A program made the translations under genes and the position numbers. A DNA stretch of 64,000 nt. Origin: Branchiostoma floridae. Lineage: Eukaryota > Chordata > Leptocardii > Amphioxiformes > Branchiostomatidae. This document shows positions 24,231 through 36,350 of this stretch, one piece after another. Every line of letters starts with the position of its first letter. Position 1 is the first letter of the stretch. Location: contig NC_049986.1 of NCBI RefSeq assembly GCF_000003815.2, positions 12,717,876 through 12,781,875 on the forward strand, in the 5' to 3' direction. A model generated the notes under the pieces. It was not told where the DNA came from, did not search any database, and saw nothing but the letters and a program-made list of their open reading frames with translations.

Positions 24231-24236
24231 TTTATT
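24231..24236 (-). terminator. Candidate polyadenylation signal of the oxidase gene
   Basis: AATAAA on the minus strand, about 120 nt after the stop codon at 24357. It is a plausible 3' end but short enough to occur by chance. Confidence 0.4.
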
Positions 24237-24356
24237 AGATCCGCGTTATCATTGTGCATTTTTCCGAGATGCCTTATATGTGTGGCACGAGGACTTCTAA
24301 GACTCAATTCAATAGTATTGATGTGCAAAAAGGAGACTTTAAAGTCAAATTTCGAC

Positions 24357-27300
24357 TCAGAGGCGGGATTTTGTGACCTTCTCCGTCATGATGACCTTGA
24401 CGATCTCAGCGACCTCTCTCGCGCAGCCGTGAGACCACGTGACCCCGTTTGCTCCATGGCCATAGTTCAGCTGACGAAGAAATTCCAATAATAACTTTTC
24501 CTTGACATGAAAAAACCCAGTACTCTCCTTCTCCTGTATACCTCTGCTTCTATCCTATTCAGATTACGTCTATGTCATATGCTATTGCCATATAAAGATC
24601 CATTTACCGCAAAATGGTTCACAAAAACAAAAGATCAAAATCAAAATGAAAGTATGTTTGGCATCTCCGCTAACTTTGAAATTGCCACATTAACAAAATT
24701 GAACTGCCCTTTAGAAGTAGCCTATCAGTAAATACGTACCTCAAAAGAACGCCCAGATTTGGAATCTACCAGTGTTTCCCTTTCCAATCTTATTCCTCCT
24801 TTGCGCATGGGCCGCAAGCCAGTCCACTCCTCTACAACCTCTGCACCCTGAGATGTCGATAGAATTATGGTTGTTTTAGCCATCAACAGTTTCAACACAT
24901 TGGCACATATTTTAAAGGACATCAGATATACATTTGAAGCAGCAAGATGACGTAGAAGAACTGTGTACAGTAAGAACCAACTAACAAAATTAGGGTGAAT
25001 TTAGAATCGAAGTTAAATGCCTTACCTTCAGTTGCGGGTGCAAGGCGAGAACTCCCTCCCATATGGTCTTAGTGTCACGTGGGTCGTTCGTCACGCGGTA
25101 GTCCCCCTCCTGTTTTATCCCACCTATCACCACGTCATGAAGGCTGCGACAAAACATTGGAAAAAAAGACTTAAACCGATGACCTTGAAAAGTGCAGAAC
25201 CAGTTCCCGGTCTTAGACGTTCTCCTGTCGACATTAGCATGTCTTAAGTTAAATTCATTTTTCTTGCTGTTGAAGACTTTCAGGTTTATTGTGCGACACA
25301 TTGCATACTAGTAGTTAAGTTTCAATGCTTAGTAACTGACGAGGAACTCAACTCACTTGGCGTATATGTACGGATCACCCTTGATGGTTGGATGTGGTCC
25401 GGACGTTCCCACAAAGTACCGTATCCATGGAGCTTTAACCTGTGTGAAAGTACCGTATCCATGGAGCTTTAACCTGTGTGAAAGTACCGTATCCATGGAG
25501 CTTTAACCTGTGTGAAAGTACCGTATCCATGGAGCTTTAACCTGTGTGAAAGTACCGTATCCATGGAGCTTTAACCTGTGTGAAAGTACCGTATCCATGG
25601 AGCTTTAACCTGTGTGAAAGTACCGTATCCATGGAGCTTTAACCTGTGTGAAAGTACCGTATCCATGGAGCTTTAACCTGTGTGAAAGTACCGTATCCAT
25701 GGAGCTTTAATCTGTTTGAACCAGCTTTAACTGCTATGGTATGAATCTTACGGTTGGTGTCTAACCTAAAAACGTCTTAAGGGCCACATCTATCGGGGTA
25801 TCTGTCATTTTACTAAGCGCGATGTATTCCTTAGAACGGAAAGTGACTTTACTAACCCGCATGACTTGTCCTCTGACAGGAACCACAGCCTTGTCTTGAA
25901 CAAGAGATCGGGCTTCCAGGCCGGTGCAGTTCACAATCACATCGTAGTGTGGAGCTAACTTAGAATGAAAAAAATATGATGAGGCGTTAAAATATGGTCA
26001 TTATACCCAGAGCACCGATGAAAACAAATTGTCCTATCCTATAGCAATTGTAATATTCAGCAACTCGATCACGTTCTAATTCAGAGTTATTCATTACATT
26101 CGACTTGCAAGAGATAGGTTTCCTGTTTTCGTTGTACGCAGGTTAGAGATACAATAGACGAAAACGAGTAGGTAAATCAAACATACTTCCTCCAGTGATC
26201 CGACTCTTCTCCTCACGAATCCGACCCCTTTCTCTGCTAACCTGAATTGACAACCAAAAGTCCATCTGATTTCACCAGCGTCTTTTTCGGATGAAGAATC
26301 AATTTTGAAAATGATTATAAACGATCGAAATTCTGTGGTTGGACCGTTGGAAAGACATCACGAAATACAAGATGACCTTAGTCTTCTAGAAAGATCCATA
26401 GAATTGTTACTTTGTATGAGCCCAAGGAAGAAAGTCTCTCGGTTGACAAATGAACGCTGTGTAGAACCAGCCGTGTCTGAAATACAGGAAATAGAGTTAC
26501 GTACACACTACTTGAACGGAAGTAAAAGAATTGTTTGCTGTCTTACAATAGGAGACAAAGGAGGCTTCGATTTGATTGAAACCTTATTGACCAAACATTA
26601 CTTAGGAACACGAAGATGCTAAGTAATTTATAGCTGCACGAGCAGTTACTTAGTATGTACAATGTATAGAGAAAAGCTGTACATGTAAAGCTCCAAGGGT
26701 GTAAAACAAAATTTCTTGTTGTAGAAACATTTTCCATCCACCTACTTGTATCCAGGAAACAGGTTGTTTAGTTCCCAAGCTGTCAGGTGACGGAAACCAA
26801 CAACAATGTCCTTCCATGCAGGATCCTAGGAAAGAGACGATGAAGCAAATCGACTTTCATCTTTCAAATGAGGTACTTGTAGCATATAACAACCCTTACG
26901 TAATACTAACTCTTTGATTTTTAGCATGTAGGTAAAGATTATAAATCTTTGTCGAATCATGAGTACGATTTTGTCAAAAGAGTAACAGTACTTATTTCTA
27001 CTGCTGTAAAAGAACTGCTACTTCCTTTTCTAGTAAATGCATGTAAGTTCGCGGGGATTTGCTTTCGCGGTAGTGGGAAAATGGATTGTTCGCGGTGGTT
27101 TTGAGTTCGCGGTAGCTCCATAGACTGCAGTCTCATAATGTAATGGAAAATTGCTCGCGGTGGGTTTGAATTCGTGGTGAATTGGTCACCGCGAACATCT
27201 CTGCTTTTATAGCATTTCAACCCACCGGTACGTGTTCCATGAAGACGTAGTAACCAGGCTGCAGGAAGATGCCGAGTTCGTGTGCATAGTCCGTCTTCAG

Positions 27301-27931
27301 CATGGAGGTCAGATAGTCAAACGACCACTTCAGCCATCTCCTGAAGAAATCACGAACATTGAGGTATAAAAATAGCGTCCACTAGTGAAAAAAATGAGAT
27401 AGAACCCCTCTATCACATTAATTCACTAGTAAGAAAAAAATTGTGTCTACTAGTGAAAAACCCGTACCCTTCTATTGCATTAATTCACTAGAAATAGGTG
27501 AAAAAATACCGTCCACGAGTGAAAAAATACGATAGCACCTCTCTATCATATTGATTCACCAGTGAGAGGGAAGATGTGATCTAAATGAACTGGTGAAATA
27601 ATGCGATACCATAAATTGTGACAACTATTATCACGTGTAAGTAAATTTAGTTAACACGGTTTTCGACTGAAAAGCTTTTTTGAAGTAAAGTAATGTGATA
27701 ACTAGACAGTACTTCAAAGTCAGCTTGCAATACTCACAATTCAGCTGCAGTCATGTGTTCCTGAGACGGAGGTTTCCAGATCCCCCCGGCACCGTAACTC
27801 GTGTTGTCCGGACAGAACTTCTCAGAGATGACGGTCAGGTCTATTTGTCTGCGCGCATGTGCAGCCTCTTCCATGATGCGGAGGGCAGAGGTCATACCCA
27901 CAATTCCCGCTCCAATCACGGCGACTTTCAT
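24357..27931 (-). CDS. D-amino-acid / D-aspartate oxidase-like flavoenzyme, peroxisomal (320 aa)
   Basis: Nine exons: 27738-27931, 27232-27340, 26746-26825, 26187-26241, 25857-25958, 25357-25439, 25026-25143, 24740-24847, 24357-24470 (963 nt). The protein should oxidise D-amino acids to 2-oxo acids, ammonia and H2O2 with FAD. Visible signs: an N-terminal FAD-binding GAGIVG loop directly after the start; VIVNCTGLEA in the second FAD segment; RGQVMRVKAPW; GDPYIYA, holding the likely active-site Tyr; VVIGGIKQEGD; GLRPMRKGGIRLE, with the substrate-binding Arg; and NYGHGANGVTWSHGCA near the end. It ends in SRL, a peroxisomal PTS1-type tripeptide. KQEGD resembles D-aspartate oxidases slightly more than D-amino-acid oxidases, but I would not choose. 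About two dozen residues usual between GYK and LAEKG are absent. The 25357-25439 exon is preceded by a minisatellite that duplicates its acceptor. Confidence 0.9.
25414..25721. repeat. 34-bp minisatellite, nine copies, containing a splice acceptor
   Basis: Nine head-to-tail copies of a 34-bp unit, eight essentially identical and the outermost (near 25689-25721) diverged. Read on the minus strand each unit holds the intron end CACACAG followed by the first 26 bases of the oxidase exon (GTTAAAGCTCC...). The copy at 25414-25447 is continuous with the real exon; the other eight lie in the intron. Near-identity suggests recent expansion or ongoing homogenisation. Confidence 0.95.
27035..27217. mobile_element. 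MITE family B, copy 1 (oxidase intron)
   Basis: Rich in TTCGCGG and CACCGCGAA in both orientations. Its start (AAATGCATGTAAGTTCGCGG) matches, reversed, the end of the copy at 36950-37142. Confidence 0.6.
27378..27565. repeat. Three tandem foldback units with CACTAGTGAA / TTCACTAGT
   Basis: Units of about 55 bp, each a short inverted repeat (ACTAGTGAAAAA ... TTAATTCACTAGT), at about 27378-27431, 27450-27493 and 27508-27565, in the first intron of the oxidase gene. Confidence 0.7.
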
Positions 27932-27999
27932 AGCGTCCTGTTATTCATACTTGAAAATATGGATTTGTCTACGTTTTTACGACACGTGATTGCTTACTA

Positions 28000-29500
28000 T
28001 TTGGCGCAGTGTATCCTCATCCTATTTAACTAGTAAAACCAGAAAGACGAGCTACTGCGAAACGATTAGAATAAACGACTGTAATAGTGTTAGAAATAGA
28101 TCCTATCCTTCTCCCGAAGCTGCAAAGTTATGTATCTGTACCGCCGCAGTGAGGGGTAAGCAAAAATAAAATCCCAAAAGAATATTCACATGCAAAATTT
28201 TCAGAATGCAAAATGTATTTTCAAACCAAGTCCAATGTTATAGAGCTAGCAGACTCCGCCCCTGAGGCGTCGCCAAAATTACAGAGGAAGAAGTGAAGTT
28301 TAACAGAAAGCTCTACTGACTCAGAATATTCTATTAGATGCGAAGATAATAAATCTGTAGATAAGTAGGACCTGTATACCTTGTTAAGTAGAGCGTAATT
28401 CATGGCCAGACCGTTCAAATCTACGTCAACTATATAGTGGAGCCAGTCTGTTCGAACATTAAGTAATACGTGAGTCCCTACCTTTCTGAATTTAGCGTAG
28501 ATAGAGAATGCGGGCCTCTGGTGGGTTAACAATAATGCACATACTGACCTTGAATCGTCGGTCAAGATGGTAGATACAGTGCTACCCGTGCTCTTAAAAC
28601 TACCGTCGGCCAAACTATGGACTAAACATGTCAGACCGTGCAGGTATAAAGTCCGATACTCCAACGTTAACGTTTAACAGACCTTCCCCTGACTTGAATC
28701 GGAAGCTCTTTGCCCCCGAACACCCCGAGCCAAGGTTGGGCTTGTACCAAAATGAATTGTCAAGTCTCCGAAGTGTTGTCCTGTTCCACACAGGAAGGTA
28801 GTTGACAGATCAATAATGTTTGCAGATAAATGTGCAAATGTCAGGTGTAGCTAGCACGTCGTTTTGTGTAATATGTCTGATACATTCATAATCATGAGAG
28901 TCAGATACAGAGATATGAGAGGTCACGAGAACACGCAAATTTGAACTTTAATTGAAGATACTTATTCAAAGTGTTATCCTACATTAGAAACATACAAGAT
29001 GCTTTAGTATCCATAGCCTGTAACTTAATTGACAACAGAATACGAATCTAAACCGTACATATACCTGTAGCAGACATTCAATGCTAAGCCTGTGTTGGCA
29101 TGGTCTATATGGAGACATAATAAAATGGCCCAAAAATATTTCCTTTGATCATGACGTACGTGCATTAGTGTTTCGTTGGTTCGTGTTTCGTAAAGACAAT
29201 CATGTAGTTTGGAACAATTTCAAACCAATAACCCCTTTACGGCAAAAGATTTGAGTTAATCTTTTTTATCACGACCGATCTACCCTTGACCATCAAAGAC
29301 GGGTAACAATCTTAAAGCAAGCTGATTTCGGGTTCAAAGATCGCCAAACCAGTTTTATACATGCACGTGTTTTGGGTAAAAGTCGACTTGGAGCCGTTGA
29401 GCAGACTTGCAGTACTGACTCAGAAACGCCTGTATGAAACTGGCCTACAGGAGTATCATGATATGGATCTGATACAGGTAAGATAGACAAGCCAGTTTGA
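28000..29500. other. Intergenic stretch between oxidase and CAP genes
   Basis: Apart from the unrecognised 147-codon frame at 28221-28664 I see nothing I can assign. The oxidase promoter should lie near 27932-28200, but no TATA box or CpG-rich block stands out. Confidence 0.5.
28221..28664 (-). CDS. Unrecognised 147-codon open frame
   Basis: An uninterrupted ATG-to-stop frame of 147 codons between the oxidase and CAP genes. No domain, signal peptide or repeat is recognised; it reads as moderately hydrophobic. Its 3' part contains CCCCTGAGGCGTCGCCAAAA (on the plus strand near 28258), which recurs near 31300 inside an intron, so transposon-derived sequence is the most likely explanation. A real gene would be a surprise. 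Confidence 0.2.
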   Translation of the reverse strand: MEYRTLYLHGLTCLVHSLADGSFKSTGSTVSTILTDDSRSVCALLLTHQRPAFSIYAKFRKVGTHVLLNVRTDWLHYIVDVDLNGLAMNYALLNKVYRSYLSTDLLSSHLIEYSESVELSVKLHFFLCNFGDASGAESASSITLDLV

Positions 29501-29531
29501 TAGAGATAGGCTTAATTAAGCTTGTTTATAT

Positions 29532-32500
29532 CTACAATGGCGGGACGACGTTTTCAGCGAACTCGTCCAGTTTGTTGCCGACAGGGAGGTAGTTAGCGGT
29601 GACGTAAGTGGTTGTGCGGGTGTCGTCCTTCGCCCAGCCCACCCCCACCTCACGTGCAGACTTCCACACCAGCTGGGTGAAGTGTCCTGAAAGGGGGATG
29701 CGTAATTGTTAAGGTGGCATCTCACTGCACTTGGAGCACCGGTGCGGCACTGCGGGGTTTGAAATATTACTCAACAAATTTCAGAGATAAAGGACGAATT
29801 TTCTGACGTTTTGTGTATTTTGCTGTCATACTTTCTACGTATTACGCAATATCTAATTTATACAAAAACGGCGAAAATAATACAACTGTGCCGCAGTGAA
29901 CGAACCAAAACACTTTTGTTAAACTTCAATTTTGGGTTATGGCTCGTTATGGTAGAGGTGCTTAAATTGTAAACACTCATATCTCGCCAACAAAGCACCA
30001 GGTCTGAACGTGGTTTTCAGCAAACAACTTCCTACCAAGAGACCTTTCTAATGATATCAAGGTTGGTCTACTCCAGAAAATGACATGAGAAATTCAAGAT
30101 ATGATAATCAAATTTCCACAGAAAATGGTAGTTATGAAGGTTGTTAGTATTTGTCGTTGATCAAAAGCTGAGAGTTTCTGTTACCTGTTCCTTCCTGATG
30201 TCCGCCTTGGTCAAAATTGTAGCGGTTGATCTCGTCGTACCACATGTCCACAACCTCTGTCGCTGTTGAGGGAAAACATCAATTTCAGCTTTCTGTATAC
30301 GTGTACCGTCTTATCACTGTTCGGTAGTTCTCTACAGATAAAAGAAAGTCATGGCAGGCATAGTGTGGTCCCCGTTCCGTTTTTCTAGAGGTGTGTGATT
30401 ATCATAGGACCACAGCAAGTACATTTTTTGGATGACATCCTCTGCTGACTGCAAAAATGATATAACGTTTATTGCAAATTCTTGCCCTTGGGGTAATTGC
30501 ATTGCAGGTAACATAAAAGATACAAACAGTGTAAAAACAATATCACAAGTGTCAATAATGAGATGGGGCGAAAAAAACAAGATGTCTTCTCTTGATACCA
30601 TAAACGTTGTAACAAGAATTGAAGTGACAAAACATGCTACCATAGCCAACAAGTCATTCATTTCTGTATTTAAGAAGTGAACTTACGTAGTAAAAGTGAC
30701 ACTAGTGTGGTAGACTGGTAGCAGTTACTAAATTGGCAACTTCACTCATGACCATAGTAGAGTCACTTCCACAACTACTAGTATAATTATGGTCACCTCG
30801 CTAGTGTCACTCCTACAAGTTTAATCATTAGGCTATAACACAACATATTTTCCCATCTTGTTAATTTCTCGTCATATTTACCATTTCCTTAGATTTAATG
30901 AACGCGCTGATGCCATCCAAGATTTACTTGCTGTGGCCTAATGTATGGTATTATGTGCTGGACCAGGTAGACACATGAGGTGTAGATGTAAATGTAAGAG
31001 CTTACCCTTCGTAGGCCGGCATCTTTTGCTGTACTTTTTTCCGATGTTCTCACCATACTCGTGATTCCCGCTGTGTTTGAGTTGGCGATCCCTGGCCATG
31101 GTTTCTGCCCACATCTGCGCATGCTCGGACAGCTTGCCAGGGTCCAGGGTCACGGGGTCGCAGCCATGTTTGGCTCGATAGAAGTTCTGCCTCTCGATCA
31201 GCTCTTCAATAAAGTTCGCCTCAGCTATGAGTATGAGTCAGGAAGTGACATGTAATGATGACTTACGGTTTGGCAGTACGTCATGAAAAACGCTTCACCC
31301 CTGAGGCGTCGCCAAAACGTTTAGGTACATTTACGAGAAATACGAAAGACGACGCGAGGATATACTGTCAACTGGGATAGGAAGCACAGGAACAAGGTCT
31401 AACAATTAGCCTGGGTACCGGCCAGCCCGTGTACATTTCCACTGTCTTGTGAGACCGAAGAATGTCGGAACATCAAGACTTACCTTCCTTGACTTTTTCG
31501 GCGGTCCAGTCAGTGTCGTCTTCATCATCTGAGTCCTTTTGGCTCGGCTTTCGCGCTGATCCCTTTTGTCCTTGGGCAGGTTTGTCTTTGTTACCTCCAG
31601 GCGTTGGTGGCTTCCCTTGACTACCAGTACGTGTAAAGTTACAGATAGTGAAAAATAAATTCATTGAAAACCATGTGTGTGGCGTATACACACAGTATCA
31701 CTACGCTGATATACGGTACAGTGCGCCAATATCCCGTTTGGTCTTTTTCTCATCGTATTTGATGAAGATGATCATCTCTGAGATTCTCCTATCAAACCGT
31801 CTTCATCTCAGTAACAGTCGAGTCGAATGTGACGTTTGTGTAATCGCTTTTCTTCACATGTTCTGTTTGCCAGCGACGTTTTCAATATATATACACTATA
31901 ACTCGAGTTTCGTCTCTACCAGACTGAATACGCTGGCTGTCATAGGGAGAATAATTTGCCAGGGGAGTTTAGCTACTAGAGAGTTTGGCTGGCCGCATAG
32001 GGGAAACATTACCCTTAGCGTAGACGGACTCCCCTTGCCAATTTCCGACTTTTTAGCCGAATTCTACGATCACCGTACCCCGTAGCCAACAACATTGTTA
32101 AGCAAAATTTGGATTCAAATAAAGTCCAAGGCTAATGGGATTTCAGCGTCATGTAGATCAGCAAACACAAACAGTACATGTACAAAGAGAGAGGAGAGAG
32201 AGAAGATAGGACATGAGAACAGTAACCGACAGCAACAACAACATGCAGATATCCAGATGCCCATTTCTTAAACATTATCCTGTGTGCACACCTGTCCGAC
32301 AATACGTTCTCCGGGAATTTGCCGATGACGTTTCCAGGCGGCGAGTAGTTGACCACCACGATGACGTTACCTTCGGCGTCCTTCGCCATCCCCAGTCCGA
32401 AGTCACGACTGTCCTTCCAGACCACCTGTGTGAAATGAGCTGAAATGGTGTAGATCAGCTCATCATCAAAGTCCATATTCATGGCGATCTAATTACAAGT

Positions 32501-33643
32501 TAGTTGGATACAATTCAGCTCATCAGAAATTCGTAGGGTCTACAGGTAATTTCTTTCGTGTTCATGTAACAAATAGCACGAGAATTCATTCATAGCTTTT
32601 CTTGTTTCTTCCTGCCGAAATTAAACAAGGCCCTATCAGACCTGTCCCGTCCTGATGCCCCTTCTTGGTGAAGTCGTACTTCTTCTTCTCCCCGTACCAC
32701 ACGGCGCACAGCGACTTCCCGGACAGGGGCTTCTGTCCTCCCGCCGGCTTCATGCCGACGTTCTGGCCGTGTGGGCTCTCGGTGTTGTACTCCAGATTAC
32801 CAGTCTATGGGAATCATCACAAAAACATTTCAGATCATTTTCTGTCTTTTGAACGTAGAGGATTTGAATGTCGTGGTTTGCTTGTGTACCGTACATTACA
32901 ATGAAAAATTGGTGCACCGTTGATGATGAAAGGAAAGGGCCAGGTCGTCGCGTTGACAAGAAATGGCCGGTCGACATCTCGGATCTATCCATTGAACCAA
33001 CATGGCGGTCATTTTTTTTTTGTTATAAAAGTTGGAAACCAATGAGTTTATGCCTAGTCTGCGTCTCAATGAACATCTAGATCTGTCACCCTCCCGAGAG
33101 CCTTACTGACTGGTGCTACATTGCACTGCAGCTAGGTGTCGCTGTTGCAGGGTGAAAATGCGGTCCCAAACCCGAGTTCTTAACCCCCCCCCCTTATCAC
33201 GGGTCATATTCTGAATTATTTTCACATTTTAATGTGAATCACATGTCATGAGAAGGTTAGAACTGCTGACATTGCATGATACGGAATAAATCGGGCAACG
33301 CGACACATTCCGTAAAGCTTCAGATGTTTCAGACTGAATCCATTATCTTTCACTCGCGAGTCATGACGGATTGATATAACAGATAGCATTCAGTATTTTT
33401 CACTCGTGACTGAGAATGATCAGATAGCCTTCACTGCTCTTTATCGGTGATTGCTCAAAGATAATGATTGTCAGTTACCTGTGCCAGATGCTCCGCCCAT
33501 TTCTGCGCTGACTGACAGAGGTCGCTGCTGATCTTGAGTGGCTGTGCCCCGTGTCGGGATCGGTACTCGTTGTGTGCAGACAGGCACTCATCTCTGAACG
33601 TGTTGAACACTCGGTCGCCTAGTAACGACTTGGCAGACGGCAT
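29532..33643 (-). CDS. Two-domain CAP-superfamily protein, GLIPR2/GAPR-1-like (354 aa)
   Basis: Seven exons: 33479-33643, 32642-32804, 32292-32439, 31484-31620, 31006-31224, 30185-30262, 29532-29686 (1065 nt). CAP domain 1 (exons 1-3) has AHNEYRSRHG, AHFTQVVWKDS and VVNYSPPGN. A linker exon of about 45 residues is rich in Gly, Lys, Gln, Asp and Glu with a run SDDEDD. CAP domain 2 (exons 5-7) has NFYRAKHG, HSGNHEYGENIG, GHFTQLVWKSA and TANYLPVGN, ending at TAG. The Met starting MPSAKSLLGDRVF is the first plausible start. It is not a signal peptide, so a cytosolic or Golgi/membrane-associated location as in GAPR-1 is inferred. CAP proteins are not generally enzymes; lipid or sterol binding is common in the family. 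Domain 1 shows GQN in place of the GEN of domain 2. Confidence 0.9.
31925..32090. repeat. Dispersed repeat C, copy 2
   Basis: Matches 1995-2165 (ACGCTGGCTGTCATAGGG ... CACCGTACCCCGTAG). It lies in a CAP-gene intron. Confidence 0.65.
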
Positions 33644-33649
33644 GGCTGA

Positions 33650-36350
33650 GAAAATGTGATTTATGATAAGAAAAAAAAGCCTGTTGATTCGTCATAAATC
33701 ATGTGCATGGGCCGTCATGAAATCACGAGCTTTCTTCAGGTTTCTTAGGATGACGTAGACTAAAGTTAACACTTTCAATGGTTCATGATGGTCGTACATT
33801 TCATACTTGAATAAATGCTCTACTGGGACGAACAAAATGTTTTGATATCTCTTTGCGTCATATTATGTTACTTATACCTCGTTACATTGCATAGTACTCA
33901 GCAGTTTGCAGACTCGACGTCGCTGTGCAGTTCAACGTGTTAAAAATTAAAAACATGTAGACTTAATGCTCGCATATACTTGAAATGGTGCGGATCACAC
34001 AAATACTAATGTTTACCGTGTAATGGTACTACAGTGGTATAGACATTTAAACAAAGCAACTGTGTGAACTTATTCGCCCTCGCTGAGCAGCAAATGATAA
34101 TCAGACAAACTATCTATTTCTAACGACGCGTCAGGTCAGTCATGTCAAGCGTTTTTTTATCAAATTTATCCAAGTAATTAAATCCTGCCCTTGCTTCAGC
34201 ACGTGAACAGTACAATCGGTCACCTTTTGTACCATTGTAACAAAGAGAAGATGTGGCGAAATAAATTGGCTGAATTTTCAGTACAACTACAATATACCGA
34301 TTTCGTCTACCAACTTTATTTAACAGAAATCATCCAGCAAGCTTTCAAGGCGTAATTCCACGACATATGTACATCTTTCCTTTCCTTTCACGAGCACTAG
34401 TAAGTCACGATTTCTAAGAGTGAAAAACAGAAGTTTGAAAAATTCTTTCAGTAGATATCTTCCAAGTTGTTAAACACAAGGCTCGCTGAACTAACGCGAA
34501 GCATTGTTGTGGACACTGTGTAAGTGATATTGTAGCCCGGTTGGTTGTGGTTACTTTTACACTAAAAACTGTACTTTTAAGCTTCAACTACATGGCTTAA
34601 CTGTTTCACACTCATCATAAGCAATGTGTAACCAGTCAGTTTCTACAAAATGCTGTAGCAAATACACATATCAGGCCTTTGTGGTAGTTTGAGTGTAGGG
34701 TTTGTTCAATAGATAATACTACTAGTCACACTAGAATAAGCTGCCCCCAGGCAAATTTAACACCCCACAGAGCATTTGATAAAATTATCATAATCCTTGA
34801 CTTATGCTAAACAATGACACATATACCAGCACCATTATTAGATAGAAGCGTAGTACACAAGAGGTTACACATGGACATATTTGATGTAGAATTAAAACAT
34901 GGTGAAACAAAACAAATCTCTGTTCTTACTAACTTCTTAGTATCTGTCCTTCATGCTCAATGGGTATCTAATCCCACCACTACCTTATGACGCGAACCAA
35001 GCCACATGCAAATCAAAATGCTTTTCTCAAATCATACATAACGTTGATGTAAACAAGACTTAAGATGCGCAATTCCCCATACACACATGAACAGCTAGTG
35101 ATTACTATTTCTTGAATAGAGGTTGACAGAGTTGTGAGCAAAGACATTCAACAACGTGACATCTAACAATACCCAAAGTTCGACCAAGGACAAACAAGGT
35201 GAATTGACCTTGGCAAATTCTTTAAACAAAACATTGCAAAAACAATGAGGCAATGCAATGATTCTACGTACAGTAATCACACCGATGGCTGCCTGTATGA
35301 ATCTAGTAACACATACGTACCTTACCTAACACTTGGCTTGGTTGGTTTCCTCACTGCTGGGTTTAGAACAGGGTTTAGAGTAAGAGTGATAGCTGGGTGT
35401 GTACACCTCTCACACGCTACCGTCTGCAGCAAGGGTCAAGGCTGCTGACACCAGCCAATGATAGAGATGGTTTCACAATGATGTCATCCAAGTGTCACTT
35501 AACTTTACATAAATTATGCATGAGAGGTCTGATAAGGCTGGCATATTAGAGTGGTCTTGTTTGTGGTATGTACTGAAAGTGTATTAATCCTCAATCTCAC
35601 CCTCATCATTCACACCACAGTCATCCCTCAGAATTAAAGACAGCTGGAGCCATATCGTTCCTTTTTCTCAGCCGGATAGACATTTAATATCTATGGTTAC
35701 ATGCCTCTTATCCTGAGACAAATTACATTTGGATTAAAAAAAGGGAACTATATCAGGGGTCATATACATCAGATCTGTATGACAGATTCTGATAAATGCC
35801 ATAGATGATGTGCCAAATATATTTGACCCACAAGCCATAGACTTTTGGTAAAGTATCTATGTATGTTCACTGACAAAAGATGGTGGATGCCATCTGAAAG
35901 GTCTGACCATTTCCAAAATCATATCCAGTTGCTTTTAAAAAGTAACTGCTTTTTGGCGTATCTAAGTATGTCTCGCAAACATAGCTACAAGTAAGGAATG
36001 GTTAATAAGTACTGCATTGATATGTTTGATTTGTGCTTTTATGTTGTTACATATTGCCTGCTCACCCGTACATGATTCCACAAATATTCATATTATGAAA
36101 CGTGCTCATTCATCCTTTTAGTGGTATTATCATAATTTTCTTACATACAAAAGCATTTCAACTCCAGCACCATAATGATACATTGTACCACCATTTCTTA
36201 CAGCAACAAAAAGGGAATGTAAAATTTTATCTAAAAAAAATAATAATAATAATATTACAGAAAATAAGAGAAAAAATAGATGAGAAATTTAATCATTCTC
36301 TTTTTCATAGAAAAAGAAATTTCATCTTCATAGTAAATTTATCTTTCTCA
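33650..36350. other. Intergenic stretch between CAP and transporter genes
   Basis: AT-rich, with no credible coding exon. An acceptor-like TTTTCTCAG directly before the CAP start (33648-33656) suggests a non-coding first exon somewhere upstream. Poly-A/AAT runs near 36230-36260 lie in the probable 3' flank of the transporter gene. Confidence 0.5.

Noticed and set aside
26305-26622. 105-codon plus-strand frame in the oxidase intron
   Set aside because: No recognisable domain, opposite strand to the host gene, and no start or splice context; kept only as background.
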